Source: CALZIK01 sp945787635 (GTDB lineage Bacteria; Acidobacteriota; Thermoanaerobaculia; Multivoradales; JAHEKO01). Taken from it: a stretch of 64,000 nt of DNA. Below the pieces are notes generated by a model. That model was not told the DNA's origin. It worked only from the letters and a program-made list of their open reading frames with translations, and did no database searches. The first letter of the stretch is position 1. Every line of letters begins with the position of its first letter. Made by a program: the position numbers and the translations under genes. Below are positions 24,311 to 32,211 of the stretch, in pieces. The stretch spans positions 1 to 64,000 of the forward strand of contig CAMYNM010000010.1 of assembly GCA_947259725.1 (NCBI GenBank), written 5' to 3'.

Positions 24311-25756
24311 ATGTCCCCCGAAGAACACGGCTCGCCGCAGAATCCACTTCACGAGCGCTACGCCTCTCGCCAGATGGCGCGCGTGTTTAGGCGCGAGCAC
24401 CGCTACCGGCTCTGGCGCCGGCTTTGGATCGCCCTGGCCGAATCGGAGGCCGAGTTGGGAATACCGATCTCGGACGCCCAACTCGAGGCTCTTCGAGCCG
24501 TCCAGGACGAGATCGACTTCGACCGCGTGGCCCGGATCGAGGCCGACACCCGGCATGACGTCGTGGCTCACCTGCGGCATTTCGCTGAGCTCGCCGACCG
24601 CCTCTGCGCTGGGGCCGGGGGCGTTCTCCATATGGGAGCAACCAGCGCGTTCGTAACCGACAACACGGACGCCCTGCTCATCCGGGAGGCGCTGGAGCTC
24701 ACCGAGCAAAGGCTCGCAGCGTCGATCGAGGGTCTGTCCGCCTTCGCAGAGGCCACGCGGGAGATCCCCACGCTCGCCTACACCCACCTCCAACCGGCCC
24801 AGCTCACCACCTTCGGCAAGCGAGCCTGCCTCTGGGTGCAGGATTTGCTGACCGATTTCGATGCGGTCGGTGACATCAAGAACTCGCTTCGCTGCCGGGG
24901 AGCCAAAGGGACGACCGGCACTCAGGCCAGCTATCTCTCTTTGTTCGACGGTGACCATGACAAGGTACTTCGCCTCGATCATTTGATCGCGCGCAAGCTG
25001 GGCTTCGAAGAGAGCTGGCCGATCACCGGCCAGACCTACCCGCGCAAACAGGACTCGCGCGTCCTCGGGGCTCTGGCCGGGATCGCCGAATCGCTTCACA
25101 AGCTCGGCACCGACGTCCGGCTGCTGCAGGGTCTGGGCGTGTTGTCGGAGCCGTTCGAGTCCAGACAGGTCGGGTCTTCGGCGATGGCCTACAAACGCAA
25201 TCCGATCCGATCGGAACGGATGTGCGCGCTGGCCAGGAAGCTCATCACCGATTCGTGGAACGGATCGCTCAACGCCGCCAACCAATGGCTCGAGCGTAGT
25301 CTCGACGACTCCGCCAATCGGCGCCTGGTGCTCCCGGACGCGTTCCTGACCGCCGACGCGATTCTGGTTCTGGCCACGAACATCGGCGGCGGCCTGCGCG
25401 TCAAAGAAGAAGCTGCGAAAACCCTCGTTCGGCGTGAGCTGCCGTTCATGGCCACCGAGAATCTGCTCATGCAAGCGACCCGAGCCGGCGGTGATCGGCA
25501 GATCCTTCACGAACGCATTCGCGACTACTCGATGAGGGCGCATGCCTCTGTCGAGCGCGGCGAGGAGAACCCACTGGTCGATCTGCTCCTCGCGGACGCG
25601 GATTTCCCGCTCGATCGAGACCAGGCCGAGTCGTTCCTGACCCCGCGGAACTTCGTCGGGCGCTCGACACGGCAGGTCGAGGAGTTCCTGGTGATCGTCC
25701 GCGCCAAGCTACCCAAGAGACTCCCGGTGCTCGACCCTGAGCTGATTAGCGTTTGA
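24311..25756 (+). CDS. purB: Adenylosuccinate lyase, eukaryote-like form
   Basis: 481 aa. Fumarase/aspartase superfamily with signature VGSSAMAYKRNPIRSE and catalytic His regions TRHDVVAHL and THLQPAQLTTFGKR. It cleaves SAICAR and adenylosuccinate, releasing fumarate, in purine synthesis. The signature (SSAMAYKRNP-RSER) and length match animal and yeast ADSL better than the Bacillus form (SSAMPHKRNP, about 430 aa). Its stop shares one base with the rlpA start (TGATG). Confidence 0.94.
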   Translation: MSPEEHGSPQNPLHERYASRQMARVFRREHRYRLWRRLWIALAESEAELGIPISDAQLEALRAVQDEIDFDRVARIEADTRHDVVAHLRHFAELADRLCAGAGGVLHMGATSAFVTDNTDALLIREALELTEQRLAASIEGLSAFAEATREIPTLAYTHLQPAQLTTFGKRACLWVQDLLTDFDAVGDIKNSLRCRGAKGTTGTQASYLSLFDGDHDKVLRLDHLIARKLGFEESWPITGQTYPRKQDSRVLGALAGIAESLHKLGTDVRLLQGLGVLSEPFESRQVGSSAMAYKRNPIRSERMCALARKLITDSWNGSLNAANQWLERSLDDSANRRLVLPDAFLTADAILVLATNIGGGLRVKEEAAKTLVRRELPFMATENLLMQATRAGGDRQILHERIRDYSMRAHASVERGEENPLVDLLLADADFPLDRDQAESFLTPRNFVGRSTRQVEEFLVIVRAKLPKRLPVLDPELISV

Positions 25757-26388
25757 TGAGGCGCCGAGTCATTCGCCCTCTGGCCTTGTTCGTGGTCGCC
25801 GGCTGGACCCTCGCCACGGGCTGCACCGGCGCTCACCGTGCCGAACGGGGCCGACGGGGGTTCGAGCAGTCCGGAGTCGCGTCCTGGTACGGCCCCGGCT
25901 TTCACGGGAAGAGCACCGCAAACGGCGAGACCTACGACATGGAAGCCATGACCGCGGCGCACAAGAAGCTGCCGTTCGGATCGATGGTCGAGGTCAGGAA
26001 CCGGGACAACGGAAGAACCACAACGGTCCGGATCAACGATCGAGGGCCGTTCGCGCGAAGGCGAATCATCGATCTCTCCAAAGCCGCTGCCCGCGAGATC
26101 GGCATGCTCGGGCCCGGCACCGCCCGGGTCCGCATCCGTGTCGTCGGGACGTCATCGACCGGCGACGCCAGGGCGTGGTACACCGTGCAAGCCGGAGCGT
26201 TCGGCGATCCCGCCCGGGCGGATGCTCGCTTGGCGGCCCTGCGCAAGCAGTACCCGGCCGCGCGGATCGATTCTTCGACCGGCATCCACCGGGTGGTGAT
26301 CGTCGGGCTCTCTAAACGCGCCGCCGACCAAGCCGCGCGCTCTCTCGAGCGCCAAGGCATCGAAGCGGTGGTTCGGCGCCAGGACTGA
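25756..26388 (+). CDS. rlpA: RlpA-like lytic transglycosylase/SPOR lipoprotein
   Basis: 210 aa from ATG 25756. A lipoprotein signal ends at Cys23 (ATGC). The RlpA double-psi beta-barrel follows: VASWYGPGFHGKSTANGETYDMEAMTAAHKKLPFGS and INDRGPFARRRIIDLSKAAAREIG, including the acidic and His residues of the active-site groove. Residues from about 138 (WYTVQAGAF) form a SPOR domain that binds denuded glycan at division sites. It cleaves naked peptidoglycan strands in some species. It is coupled to purB and followed after three bases by rimB. Confidence 0.92.
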   Translation: MRRRVIRPLALFVVAGWTLATGCTGAHRAERGRRGFEQSGVASWYGPGFHGKSTANGETYDMEAMTAAHKKLPFGSMVEVRNRDNGRTTTVRINDRGPFARRRIIDLSKAAAREIGMLGPGTARVRIRVVGTSSTGDARAWYTVQAGAFGDPARADARLAALRKQYPAARIDSSTGIHRVVIVGLSKRAADQAARSLERQGIEAVVRRQD

Positions 26389-26391
26389 CCC

Positions 26392-26886
26392 ATGCCGAAC
26401 TCTAACGATCTCCTGACGCTCGGCTGGCGCGAATGGGTGGGGCTTCCCGATCTCGGCATTCCCGCGGTCAAGGCCAAGATCGACACCGGCGCCCGAACCT
26501 CGGCCCTGCATGCCTTCTTCGTCGAGCCCGTCGAAGAGGAAGGTGTGGCGAAGGTGCGCTTCGGCGTCCACCCGCTGCGTCGCCGCCCCGAGATCGAGAC
26601 TGTCTGCATCGCCGAGATCCGTGACCGGCGCACCGTTACCGATTCGGGCGGCCATCGCGAAGATCGCTACGTAATCGAAAGTCGCGTCCAGATCGGGGAC
26701 GCCCTATGGCCGATCGAGATCACTCTCACCAACCGCGAGGACATGCTGTTTCGGATGCTCCTTGGCCGCAGCGCACTCGACGGCTTGGCCCTCGTAGACC
26801 CCTCGCGGTCGTATACCCTGGGGCGCGCCCTGGGCCGATCGTACCCCAGGAAGAAATCGAAACAACCTCAGGAGCCTACATTTTGA
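26392..26886 (+). CDS. rimB: RimB-like retropepsin-family (ATP-dependent zinc protease annotation) protein
   Basis: 164 aa. The motif AVKAKIDTGARTSALHA carries D-T-G-A of a retropepsin-like aspartic protease fold. The ending MLLGRSALDGLALVDPSRSY is also typical of the Zn_protease/RimB family. In pseudomonads a rimA-rimB-rimK operon is known, with RimB a proposed protease acting on RimK-modified S6. Here its stop overlaps the TTG start of rimK (TTGA), strongly tying the two. It is cytoplasmic with no signal peptide. Confidence 0.85.
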   Translation: MPNSNDLLTLGWREWVGLPDLGIPAVKAKIDTGARTSALHAFFVEPVEEEGVAKVRFGVHPLRRRPEIETVCIAEIRDRRTVTDSGGHREDRYVIESRVQIGDALWPIEITLTNREDMLFRMLLGRSALDGLALVDPSRSYTLGRALGRSYPRKKSKQPQEPTF

Positions 26887-27788
26887 AGATCGGAATACTC
26901 TCCCGCAACGCACAGCTCTACTCGACTCGACGCCTCGTCGAGGCGGCTGGGGAGCGCGGTCATACGGCCGAAGTGATCGACCCCCTGCGCTGCTACATGA
27001 ATATCACCACCCACCGCCCCTCGATCCACTACGCCGGAAAGAACCTGGACGGTTTCGACGCGATCATTCCCAGGGTCGGCGCCTCGGTGACCTTCTTCGG
27101 AACCGCCGTCGTGCGCCAGTTCGAGATGATGGGAGTCTACTGCCTCAACGAGTCCGTCGCGATCAGCCGCTCGCGGGACAAGCTGCGATCGTTTCAGTTG
27201 CTGGCACGCAAGGGTATCGGCCTTCCGGTCACCGGTTTCGCCCACTCGACCAGGTACACCGACGACTTGATCGACATGGTCGGCGGCGCGCCCCTGGTCG
27301 TCAAGCTCCTCGAGGGAACCCAGGGCATCGGCGTCGTCCTGGCGGAGACGCAGTCCGCGGCCCATAGCGTGATCGAGGCCTTCCGAGGACTCGAGGCCAA
27401 CATCCTGGTGCAGGAGTTCATCAAGGAAGCCGGCGGCCGGGACCTGCGTTGCTTCGTCATCGGCGGCAAGGTCGCGGCGGTGATGAGCCGCCAGGGAAAA
27501 GAAGGTGAGTTTCGGTCCAACCTGCATCGCGGCGGCAAGGCGTCGATCGCCAAGATCAGCCCCGAGGAGAGGTCCACTGCAGTGCGCGCGGCCGGGATCA
27601 TGGGACTCAACGTGGCGGGCGTCGATCTCTTGCGATCCAACCACGGTCCGGTGGTCATGGAGGTCAACTCTTCACCCGGGCTCGAAGGAATAGAGACTGC
27701 GAGCGGCCAGGACATCGCGGGCAAGGTCGTCGAGTTCATCGAGGCGAACGCCGCCGCGGGCAAGACCAAGACCCGAGGGCGCGGCTAG
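26883..27788 (+). CDS. rimK: RimK-family ATP-grasp alpha-L-glutamate ligase
   Basis: 301 aa from a TTG at 26883, the start that gives the canonical opening KIGILSRNAQLYSTRRLVEA; CAGGAG lies eight bases upstream. ATP-grasp features are PLVVKLLEGTQGIGVVLAE, ILVQEFIKEAGGRDLRCFV and VMEVNSSPGLEGIE (Mg ligands Glu and Asn). The E. coli enzyme, 300 aa, adds glutamates to the C-terminus of ribosomal protein S6 and can make polyglutamate. It is flanked by a candidate protease (rimB) and a candidate amidohydrolase, forming a possible modify/remove set. Confidence 0.93.
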   Translation: MKIGILSRNAQLYSTRRLVEAAGERGHTAEVIDPLRCYMNITTHRPSIHYAGKNLDGFDAIIPRVGASVTFFGTAVVRQFEMMGVYCLNESVAISRSRDKLRSFQLLARKGIGLPVTGFAHSTRYTDDLIDMVGGAPLVVKLLEGTQGIGVVLAETQSAAHSVIEAFRGLEANILVQEFIKEAGGRDLRCFVIGGKVAAVMSRQGKEGEFRSNLHRGGKASIAKISPEERSTAVRAAGIMGLNVAGVDLLRSNHGPVVMEVNSSPGLEGIETASGQDIAGKVVEFIEANAAAGKTKTRGRG

Positions 27789-27791
27789 AGC

Positions 27792-28808
27792 GTGCAGAAG
27801 CCGATCAGACTCGGCGGAGCGCAGGTCGATCCCGGGCAGCGGGCCACGGTCAACCTGCCCGTCGCGCGCCTCTACAACCACTCTGAGATCGACCTGTTGG
27901 TGCACGTGGTTCACGGCCGCCGGCCGGGCCCGTGCCTTTTCGTGAGCGCGGCGATTCACGGCGACGAGATCTGCGGCATCGAGATCATCCGGCGACTGCT
28001 TGCCCGCAAGAACCTGGGCCGCCTCAAGGGCACCCTGCTGGCGATTCCGGTCGTCAACGTCTTCGGCTTCGTCAACCAATCCAGATATCTCCCCGATCGC
28101 AGGGATCTGAACCGGAGCTTCCCCGGCAGCGGCGGCGGATCGCTGGCGTCGAGACTGGCCCAGACCTTCATGAGAGAGGTCGTGACCTCCTCCACCCACG
28201 GCATAGACCTCCACACGGGCTCCAACCACCGCGGCAACCTGCCTCAGATCCGAGCCGCGATGGAAGATCCCGAGACCGCGAGACTCGCGCGTGCCTTCGG
28301 AGCACCGGTGATCATCAACTCGAACATGCGCGACGGTTCACTGCGCCAAGAGGGCGTCGATCGAGGCATTCCGATACTCGTCTACGAGGGCGGTGAGGCC
28401 TTGCGCTACAGCGAAGAGGCCATTCGCTTCGGTTTGAAGGGCGTCAACGCGGTGATGCGGGCGATCGGCATGCTACCGCCGCGACGAAACACCACGACGA
28501 GCTCGAGGTCCCTCGTGGCCGAAGCCAGCACCTGGGTCCGTGCTCCCATCTCCGGCGTCCACCACGGCGCGATCCGCCTGGGCGCGAACGTCGAAGAGGG
28601 CGAAACCCTGGGAGTCATCTCGGACCCCTTCGGCGAGGGGGCGACAGCGGTCAAGAGCCCGGTCCACGGCATCGTCATCGGCCGGCTCAACCTCCCGCTG
28701 GTGCATCAGGGCGACGCCCTGTTTCATCTAGCCTGCCTCGATGAGCGGCTGCCCGAGGGCATGCTCCTCGAGCAAGAGCTGCTGCCCGAAGACTGGCGCG
28801 GCAGCTAG
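27792..28808 (+). CDS. M14-type succinylglutamate desuccinylase/aspartoacylase-family protein
   Basis: 338 aa from a GTG three bases after rimK. Zinc-binding carboxypeptidase-like motifs: AAIHGDEICG (His, Glu), DRRDLNRSFPG, and GIDLHTGSNHR (His). The C-terminal 90 residues (TWVRAPISGVHHGAIRLGANVEEGETLG) form a barrel-sandwich domain common in AstE/AspA-like proteins. It should hydrolyse an N-acyl or amide amino-acid bond. Position suggests it trims or recycles what RimK makes; this is inference. Confidence 0.85.
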   Translation: MQKPIRLGGAQVDPGQRATVNLPVARLYNHSEIDLLVHVVHGRRPGPCLFVSAAIHGDEICGIEIIRRLLARKNLGRLKGTLLAIPVVNVFGFVNQSRYLPDRRDLNRSFPGSGGGSLASRLAQTFMREVVTSSTHGIDLHTGSNHRGNLPQIRAAMEDPETARLARAFGAPVIINSNMRDGSLRQEGVDRGIPILVYEGGEALRYSEEAIRFGLKGVNAVMRAIGMLPPRRNTTTSSRSLVAEASTWVRAPISGVHHGAIRLGANVEEGETLGVISDPFGEGATAVKSPVHGIVIGRLNLPLVHQGDALFHLACLDERLPEGMLLEQELLPEDWRGS

Positions 28809-28821
28809 CCGCCCGTTTCTC

Positions 28822-29310
28822 CTACCTCTCGGCGAGCCGCTCCGCGGCGTCCATCAAACTGTAGGCGAGGGCGTGGTCGCGCGCGGTCAAACCGTCCTCG
28901 TCCTCGATCTCGACATCGGCGTCGGCGTCGAGCAGGAGCTCGACGATCTCGAAGAAGATCGGATGGGTCTCGCCCTGATCCATTTCCCCGCTGGCGAGGA
29001 CTGCGTTCATCAGGGCGGTCGTTCCGGAGACGTCCTGGGTGTCCGGATCGGCGCCGGCATCGAGCAACGCCTGCACCGCCTTCACCTGGCCGCAAAACGA
29101 GGCGGCCATGAGCGCGGTCATGCCGTCCTCGTCGGCGCTGTCCTCACTCACCCCGTCCGCCAACAGACGCTTGATGGCTCGCAGGTCACCGATGGAGGCG
29201 GCGTCGCAAAGCGCGGCGTCGATCCGCTTGCGTCCGGCGACCGGCCTTTGGACGGTCATCACCGCCACGATCAGAGAGCAACCCAGTATCAGCGAAAAAG
29301 GATCCGTCAT
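28822..29310 (-). CDS. Ankyrin-repeat protein with N-terminal membrane segment
   Basis: 162 aa from the ATG at 29310, with GGAGG seven bases upstream. Residues about 4-20 (PFSLILGCSLIVAVMTV) are hydrophobic, likely one membrane helix or an uncleaved signal. Three ankyrin units follow (ALCDAASIGDLRAIKRLLADG, GMTALMAASFCGQVKAVQALLDAGADPDTQD, GTTALMNAV...ELLLDADADVEIED). Ankyrins mediate protein contacts. Function unknown. It is convergent with the rim operon, 13 bases away. Confidence 0.85.
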   Translation of the reverse strand: MTDPFSLILGCSLIVAVMTVQRPVAGRKRIDAALCDAASIGDLRAIKRLLADGVSEDSADEDGMTALMAASFCGQVKAVQALLDAGADPDTQDVSGTTALMNAVLASGEMDQGETHPIFFEIVELLLDADADVEIEDEDGLTARDHALAYSLMDAAERLAER

Positions 29311-29348
29311 GACCAACCCTCCGTGATTACATGGTTACAGCCCGGAGT

Positions 29349-29801
29349 TCATTCGATCCATCGGCGCGTGCCCCGCCCGCGCTTTCGATCGCAACCGTGC
29401 TTGCCGTGTCCGCGCGGCCTTTCCGAGCGCTCGTCCACGTAGTCGTCGATCGATCGTACCGAGCGGGCCTCGCCCCTGCGTTCGTCGACCGCCTCGGGCT
29501 CATCGCTCAGCGGCGGACGCGCTCCTCTCGCGGCCCTCGGTCGCCCGCCGCCGTCTCGATCTCGCGCCCAACTGAGGCGCACCTCCTGGCCATCGAGCTC
29601 GCGACCGTCGCAGACCTCGAAGGCCTGCTGCGCAGCCTCTCGATCCTCGAGCTCGATGAAGGCGAATCCGCGGGAGCGGCCGGTCGCCCGATCCACGGGC
29701 ACGCTGACCGAAACGACTTTGCCGGCGGGAGAGAAGAACCGCACCAGCCGATCCTTGGTGGTTTGCGGGTTCAGGTTTCCAACGAATAGTCTGGCACCCA
29801 T
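29349..29801 (-). CDS. RRM-type RNA-binding protein with Arg/Gly-rich tail
   Basis: 150 aa from the ATG at 29801, with GGGAG eight bases upstream. A single RNA recognition motif occupies residues 1-80, with RNP2 LFVGNL and RNP1 RGFAFIEL. The rest is low complexity and rich in Arg, Gly and Asp. Single-RRM proteins of this kind (cyanobacterial Rbp-like) bind single-stranded RNA, often in cold or stress response. It is divergent from the kinase gene; a perfect TTGACA lies in the upstream region, but no convincing -10 at the right spacing. Confidence 0.9.
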   Translation of the reverse strand: MGARLFVGNLNPQTTKDRLVRFFSPAGKVVSVSVPVDRATGRSRGFAFIELEDREAAQQAFEVCDGRELDGQEVRLSWARDRDGGGRPRAARGARPPLSDEPEAVDERRGEARSVRSIDDYVDERSERPRGHGKHGCDRKRGRGTRRWIE

Positions 29802-29980
29802 CGCAAGTGCTCCCAAAAAGGTGTCCTGTTTCGGGCTGTTCTGGACTCTCGGTAGACCTCTGGCGGTTTCTGAAGCAAACGCTCACCCATTTTCAGGGCT
29901 CTGTCAATAGTCCTTTTCTCAGCGCCCGCGCTTCCCGCCGGCGACCGAGACGGCTAGGATCTGGCCTCGAAAGCCTTTCG

Positions 29981-31339
29981 ATGACTCGCTCGGACAAACA
30001 TCATCCGATCCGCCCGGTGAGCCCGGATCGCTCGAACCTCTTCCGACGCGGCCACAGGCTCGGCAAGTACAAGATCATCCGGCGACTCGGCGAGGGCGGA
30101 TTCGCTCGTGTCTACGCGGCGCAGGACACTATTGAGGGCGTGCGCGTGGCCCTCAAAGTCCCCTACGGCAGCCTGCTCACCCGGGAAGTACTCGACAGCT
30201 TTCGCGCCGAAGTACGACTCGCCGCGCGCCTGGATCATCCCAACATTCTCAGCCTGAAGACGGCAGACTTCATCAACGGGCACTTTGTCGCAGTGACCGC
30301 GCTCGGCGAAGAGACCCTGGGTGAGAGGCTCACCCGCCGGCTGGCCACCGCCAAGGCGCTCAACTTCGCTGAACAGGCTCTCGCGGCCGTCTCGTTCGCC
30401 CACGACCAGGGGGTGATTCATTGCGACATCAAGCCGGAGAACTTCATCTTGTTCAACGGCAACGAGGTCCGGCTGACCGACTTCGGCATCGCCAAGATCG
30501 CGATGCAGACCGTGCACGCCTCCGGTTCGGGCACGGTGGGTTACGTCGCTCCCGAGCAGGCCATGGGAAAACCGTCCCGGCGATCGGACGTTTTCTCTCT
30601 CGGACTGGTCATCTACAAGACGCTCTCCGGGTGTCTGCCCGAGTGGCCGTTCGATTGGCCGCCCCGCGGACACCGCCGGCTTCGAAGGAAGGTCGGCGAT
30701 CCGACCCTGAAGGTTCTGGAGCGCGCACTGGCGATCGACCCGCGACGACGCTTCGCCGACGGGAACGCGATGCTGCTCGCGTTTCAGCGAGCCCGGCGGA
30801 GGAGCGCCAGCTCCGCGCGGAGGAAACGCACTGTGCGCTCGCCGAACCCGTCGCGTCCGGCATGGCAGTCGGTGCAAAAGCGGGAGTTCAAGCGCCGCTT
30901 TGGCAAGCAGCTAGAGCCTCGCTATTCCTGCACTCGCTGCAAGGGACCGGTGTCGGAGCCGATGACCCACTGTCCCTGGTGTGGCACGGACCGCAAGTCA
31001 CACCGCTCGGAGACGACGTTTCCCGTGCACTGTCCGCGCTGCAACCGCGGCATGAAGCTCGACTGGCGCTTCTGTCCGTGGTGCTACGGATCGGGATTCG
31101 AAAGCGACGGCAACCGAGAATACTCGGACCGTCGCTACCAGTCGAAATGCGCCAATCGCGCCTGTGACCGAAAAGACCTCATGCCGTTCATGCGCTACTG
31201 CCCGTGGTGTCATCAAAAAGTCCGCAAGCCATGGCGCCTCGCCGGCACTCGGGAGGCTTGCCCGAAATGCCATTGGGGTATCGCCTCCGAATTCTGGAGC
31301 TTCTGCCCATGGTGCGGCCGTCCGGTACGAAAGCCATGA
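29981..31339 (+). CDS. Ser/Thr protein kinase with four C-terminal zinc ribbons
   Basis: 452 aa from ATG 29981; longer in-frame extensions are not kinase-like. Kinase domain about 30-290: G-loop LGEGGFARVYAA, VALKVPYG (Lys59), catalytic loop HCDIKPEN, DFGIAK, and APEQ. The residue before the catalytic Asp is Cys, so it is a non-RD kinase. After an Arg-rich linker come four CxxC...CPWC zinc ribbons (CTRC/CPWCG, CPRC/CPWCY, CANRAC/CPWCH, CPKC/CPWCG). There is no transmembrane segment, so it is cytoplasmic. A PP2C phosphatase begins four bases later, making a writer/eraser pair. Confidence 0.9.
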   Translation: MTRSDKHHPIRPVSPDRSNLFRRGHRLGKYKIIRRLGEGGFARVYAAQDTIEGVRVALKVPYGSLLTREVLDSFRAEVRLAARLDHPNILSLKTADFINGHFVAVTALGEETLGERLTRRLATAKALNFAEQALAAVSFAHDQGVIHCDIKPENFILFNGNEVRLTDFGIAKIAMQTVHASGSGTVGYVAPEQAMGKPSRRSDVFSLGLVIYKTLSGCLPEWPFDWPPRGHRRLRRKVGDPTLKVLERALAIDPRRRFADGNAMLLAFQRARRRSASSARRKRTVRSPNPSRPAWQSVQKREFKRRFGKQLEPRYSCTRCKGPVSEPMTHCPWCGTDRKSHRSETTFPVHCPRCNRGMKLDWRFCPWCYGSGFESDGNREYSDRRYQSKCANRACDRKDLMPFMRYCPWCHQKVRKPWRLAGTREACPKCHWGIASEFWSFCPWCGRPVRKP

Positions 31340-31343
31340 TCCA

Positions 31344-32177
31344 ATGACCAGGAATCCCGATTTACCCTCCGGTGACCCGAGCCGCATCTATCAGGCCACG
31401 AATCTGGTTGCCGCCTACTCGTCACCGCTCGCCGGATCCGAGATCGCCGTGATCACCCGTACGTCGCCGATTCGAACCGGCGACAACGAGGACGCCGCGG
31501 CCGTGGTCGAGCTCCCCGAACAAGGTGCGATCCTGGCAGTCGCCGACGGGTTCGGCGGAGCGCCGGCGGGAGAGCGCGCGGCTGCAATCGCGATCGCGGG
31601 CATCACGGCCGCGGCCGAGGAAGCTCGCCAGGACGGCCGTTCGCTGCGTGCCGCGGTGCTCGACGGGTTCGAGACCGCGAATCGGAACATCCTCGAGCTC
31701 GGGATCGGAGCGGCCACCACCCTGGCGGTGGTCGGCATCGAAGAGGGCATCGCGCGACCGTTCCACAGTGGGGACTCGGCTATCCTGATTTTCGGCGGCC
31801 GAGGCAAGATAAAGTTCCAGAGCGTCTCGCACTCCCCGGCCGGCTACGCGGTGGCTTCCGGTTGGGTGGATGAAAGCGACGCCCGCGAGCACGACGAAGC
31901 GCAAGTGGTGTCGAACTACCTGGGATCGCCCGAAATGCGTATCGAGGTCGGCCCGGAGATCGCTCTCGCCCAGCGAGACGTCGTCCTGGTGGCGAGTGAC
32001 GGCCTCACCGACAACCTCTCTGTGGACGAGATTCGAGACGGTCTGACCGGTAGTCGGAGATTGACCGATGCGCTCGACGAGCTCACCGATCGCGCCAGGG
32101 CGCGGATGGACACCTCCGACGGCAAGCCCGACGATCTGACCGTCGTCGCCTTTCGAGGCGTGCGCACGAAGGGCTGA
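31344..32177 (+). CDS. PP2C-family Ser/Thr protein phosphatase
   Basis: 277 aa from the ATG at 31344, four bases after the kinase stop. PP2C metal-binding motifs: RTGDNEDA, LAVADGFGGAPAGE, FHSGDSAILIF, LVASDGLTDNL and KPDDLTVV. No membrane segment. It should dephosphorylate targets of the adjacent kinase, or the kinase itself, with Mg/Mn. The two are almost certainly one transcript. Confidence 0.9.
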   Translation: MTRNPDLPSGDPSRIYQATNLVAAYSSPLAGSEIAVITRTSPIRTGDNEDAAAVVELPEQGAILAVADGFGGAPAGERAAAIAIAGITAAAEEARQDGRSLRAAVLDGFETANRNILELGIGAATTLAVVGIEEGIARPFHSGDSAILIFGGRGKIKFQSVSHSPAGYAVASGWVDESDAREHDEAQVVSNYLGSPEMRIEVGPEIALAQRDVVLVASDGLTDNLSVDEIRDGLTGSRRLTDALDELTDRARARMDTSDGKPDDLTVVAFRGVRTKG

Positions 32178-32211
32178 GCGGGCTCGGCCCGAGACCCGTC
32201 GCCGACCAACG

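Noticed and set aside
29802..29980. TTGACA as an RRM-gene promoter
   Set aside because: No acceptable -10 at 16-18 bases, so not listed as a promoter.
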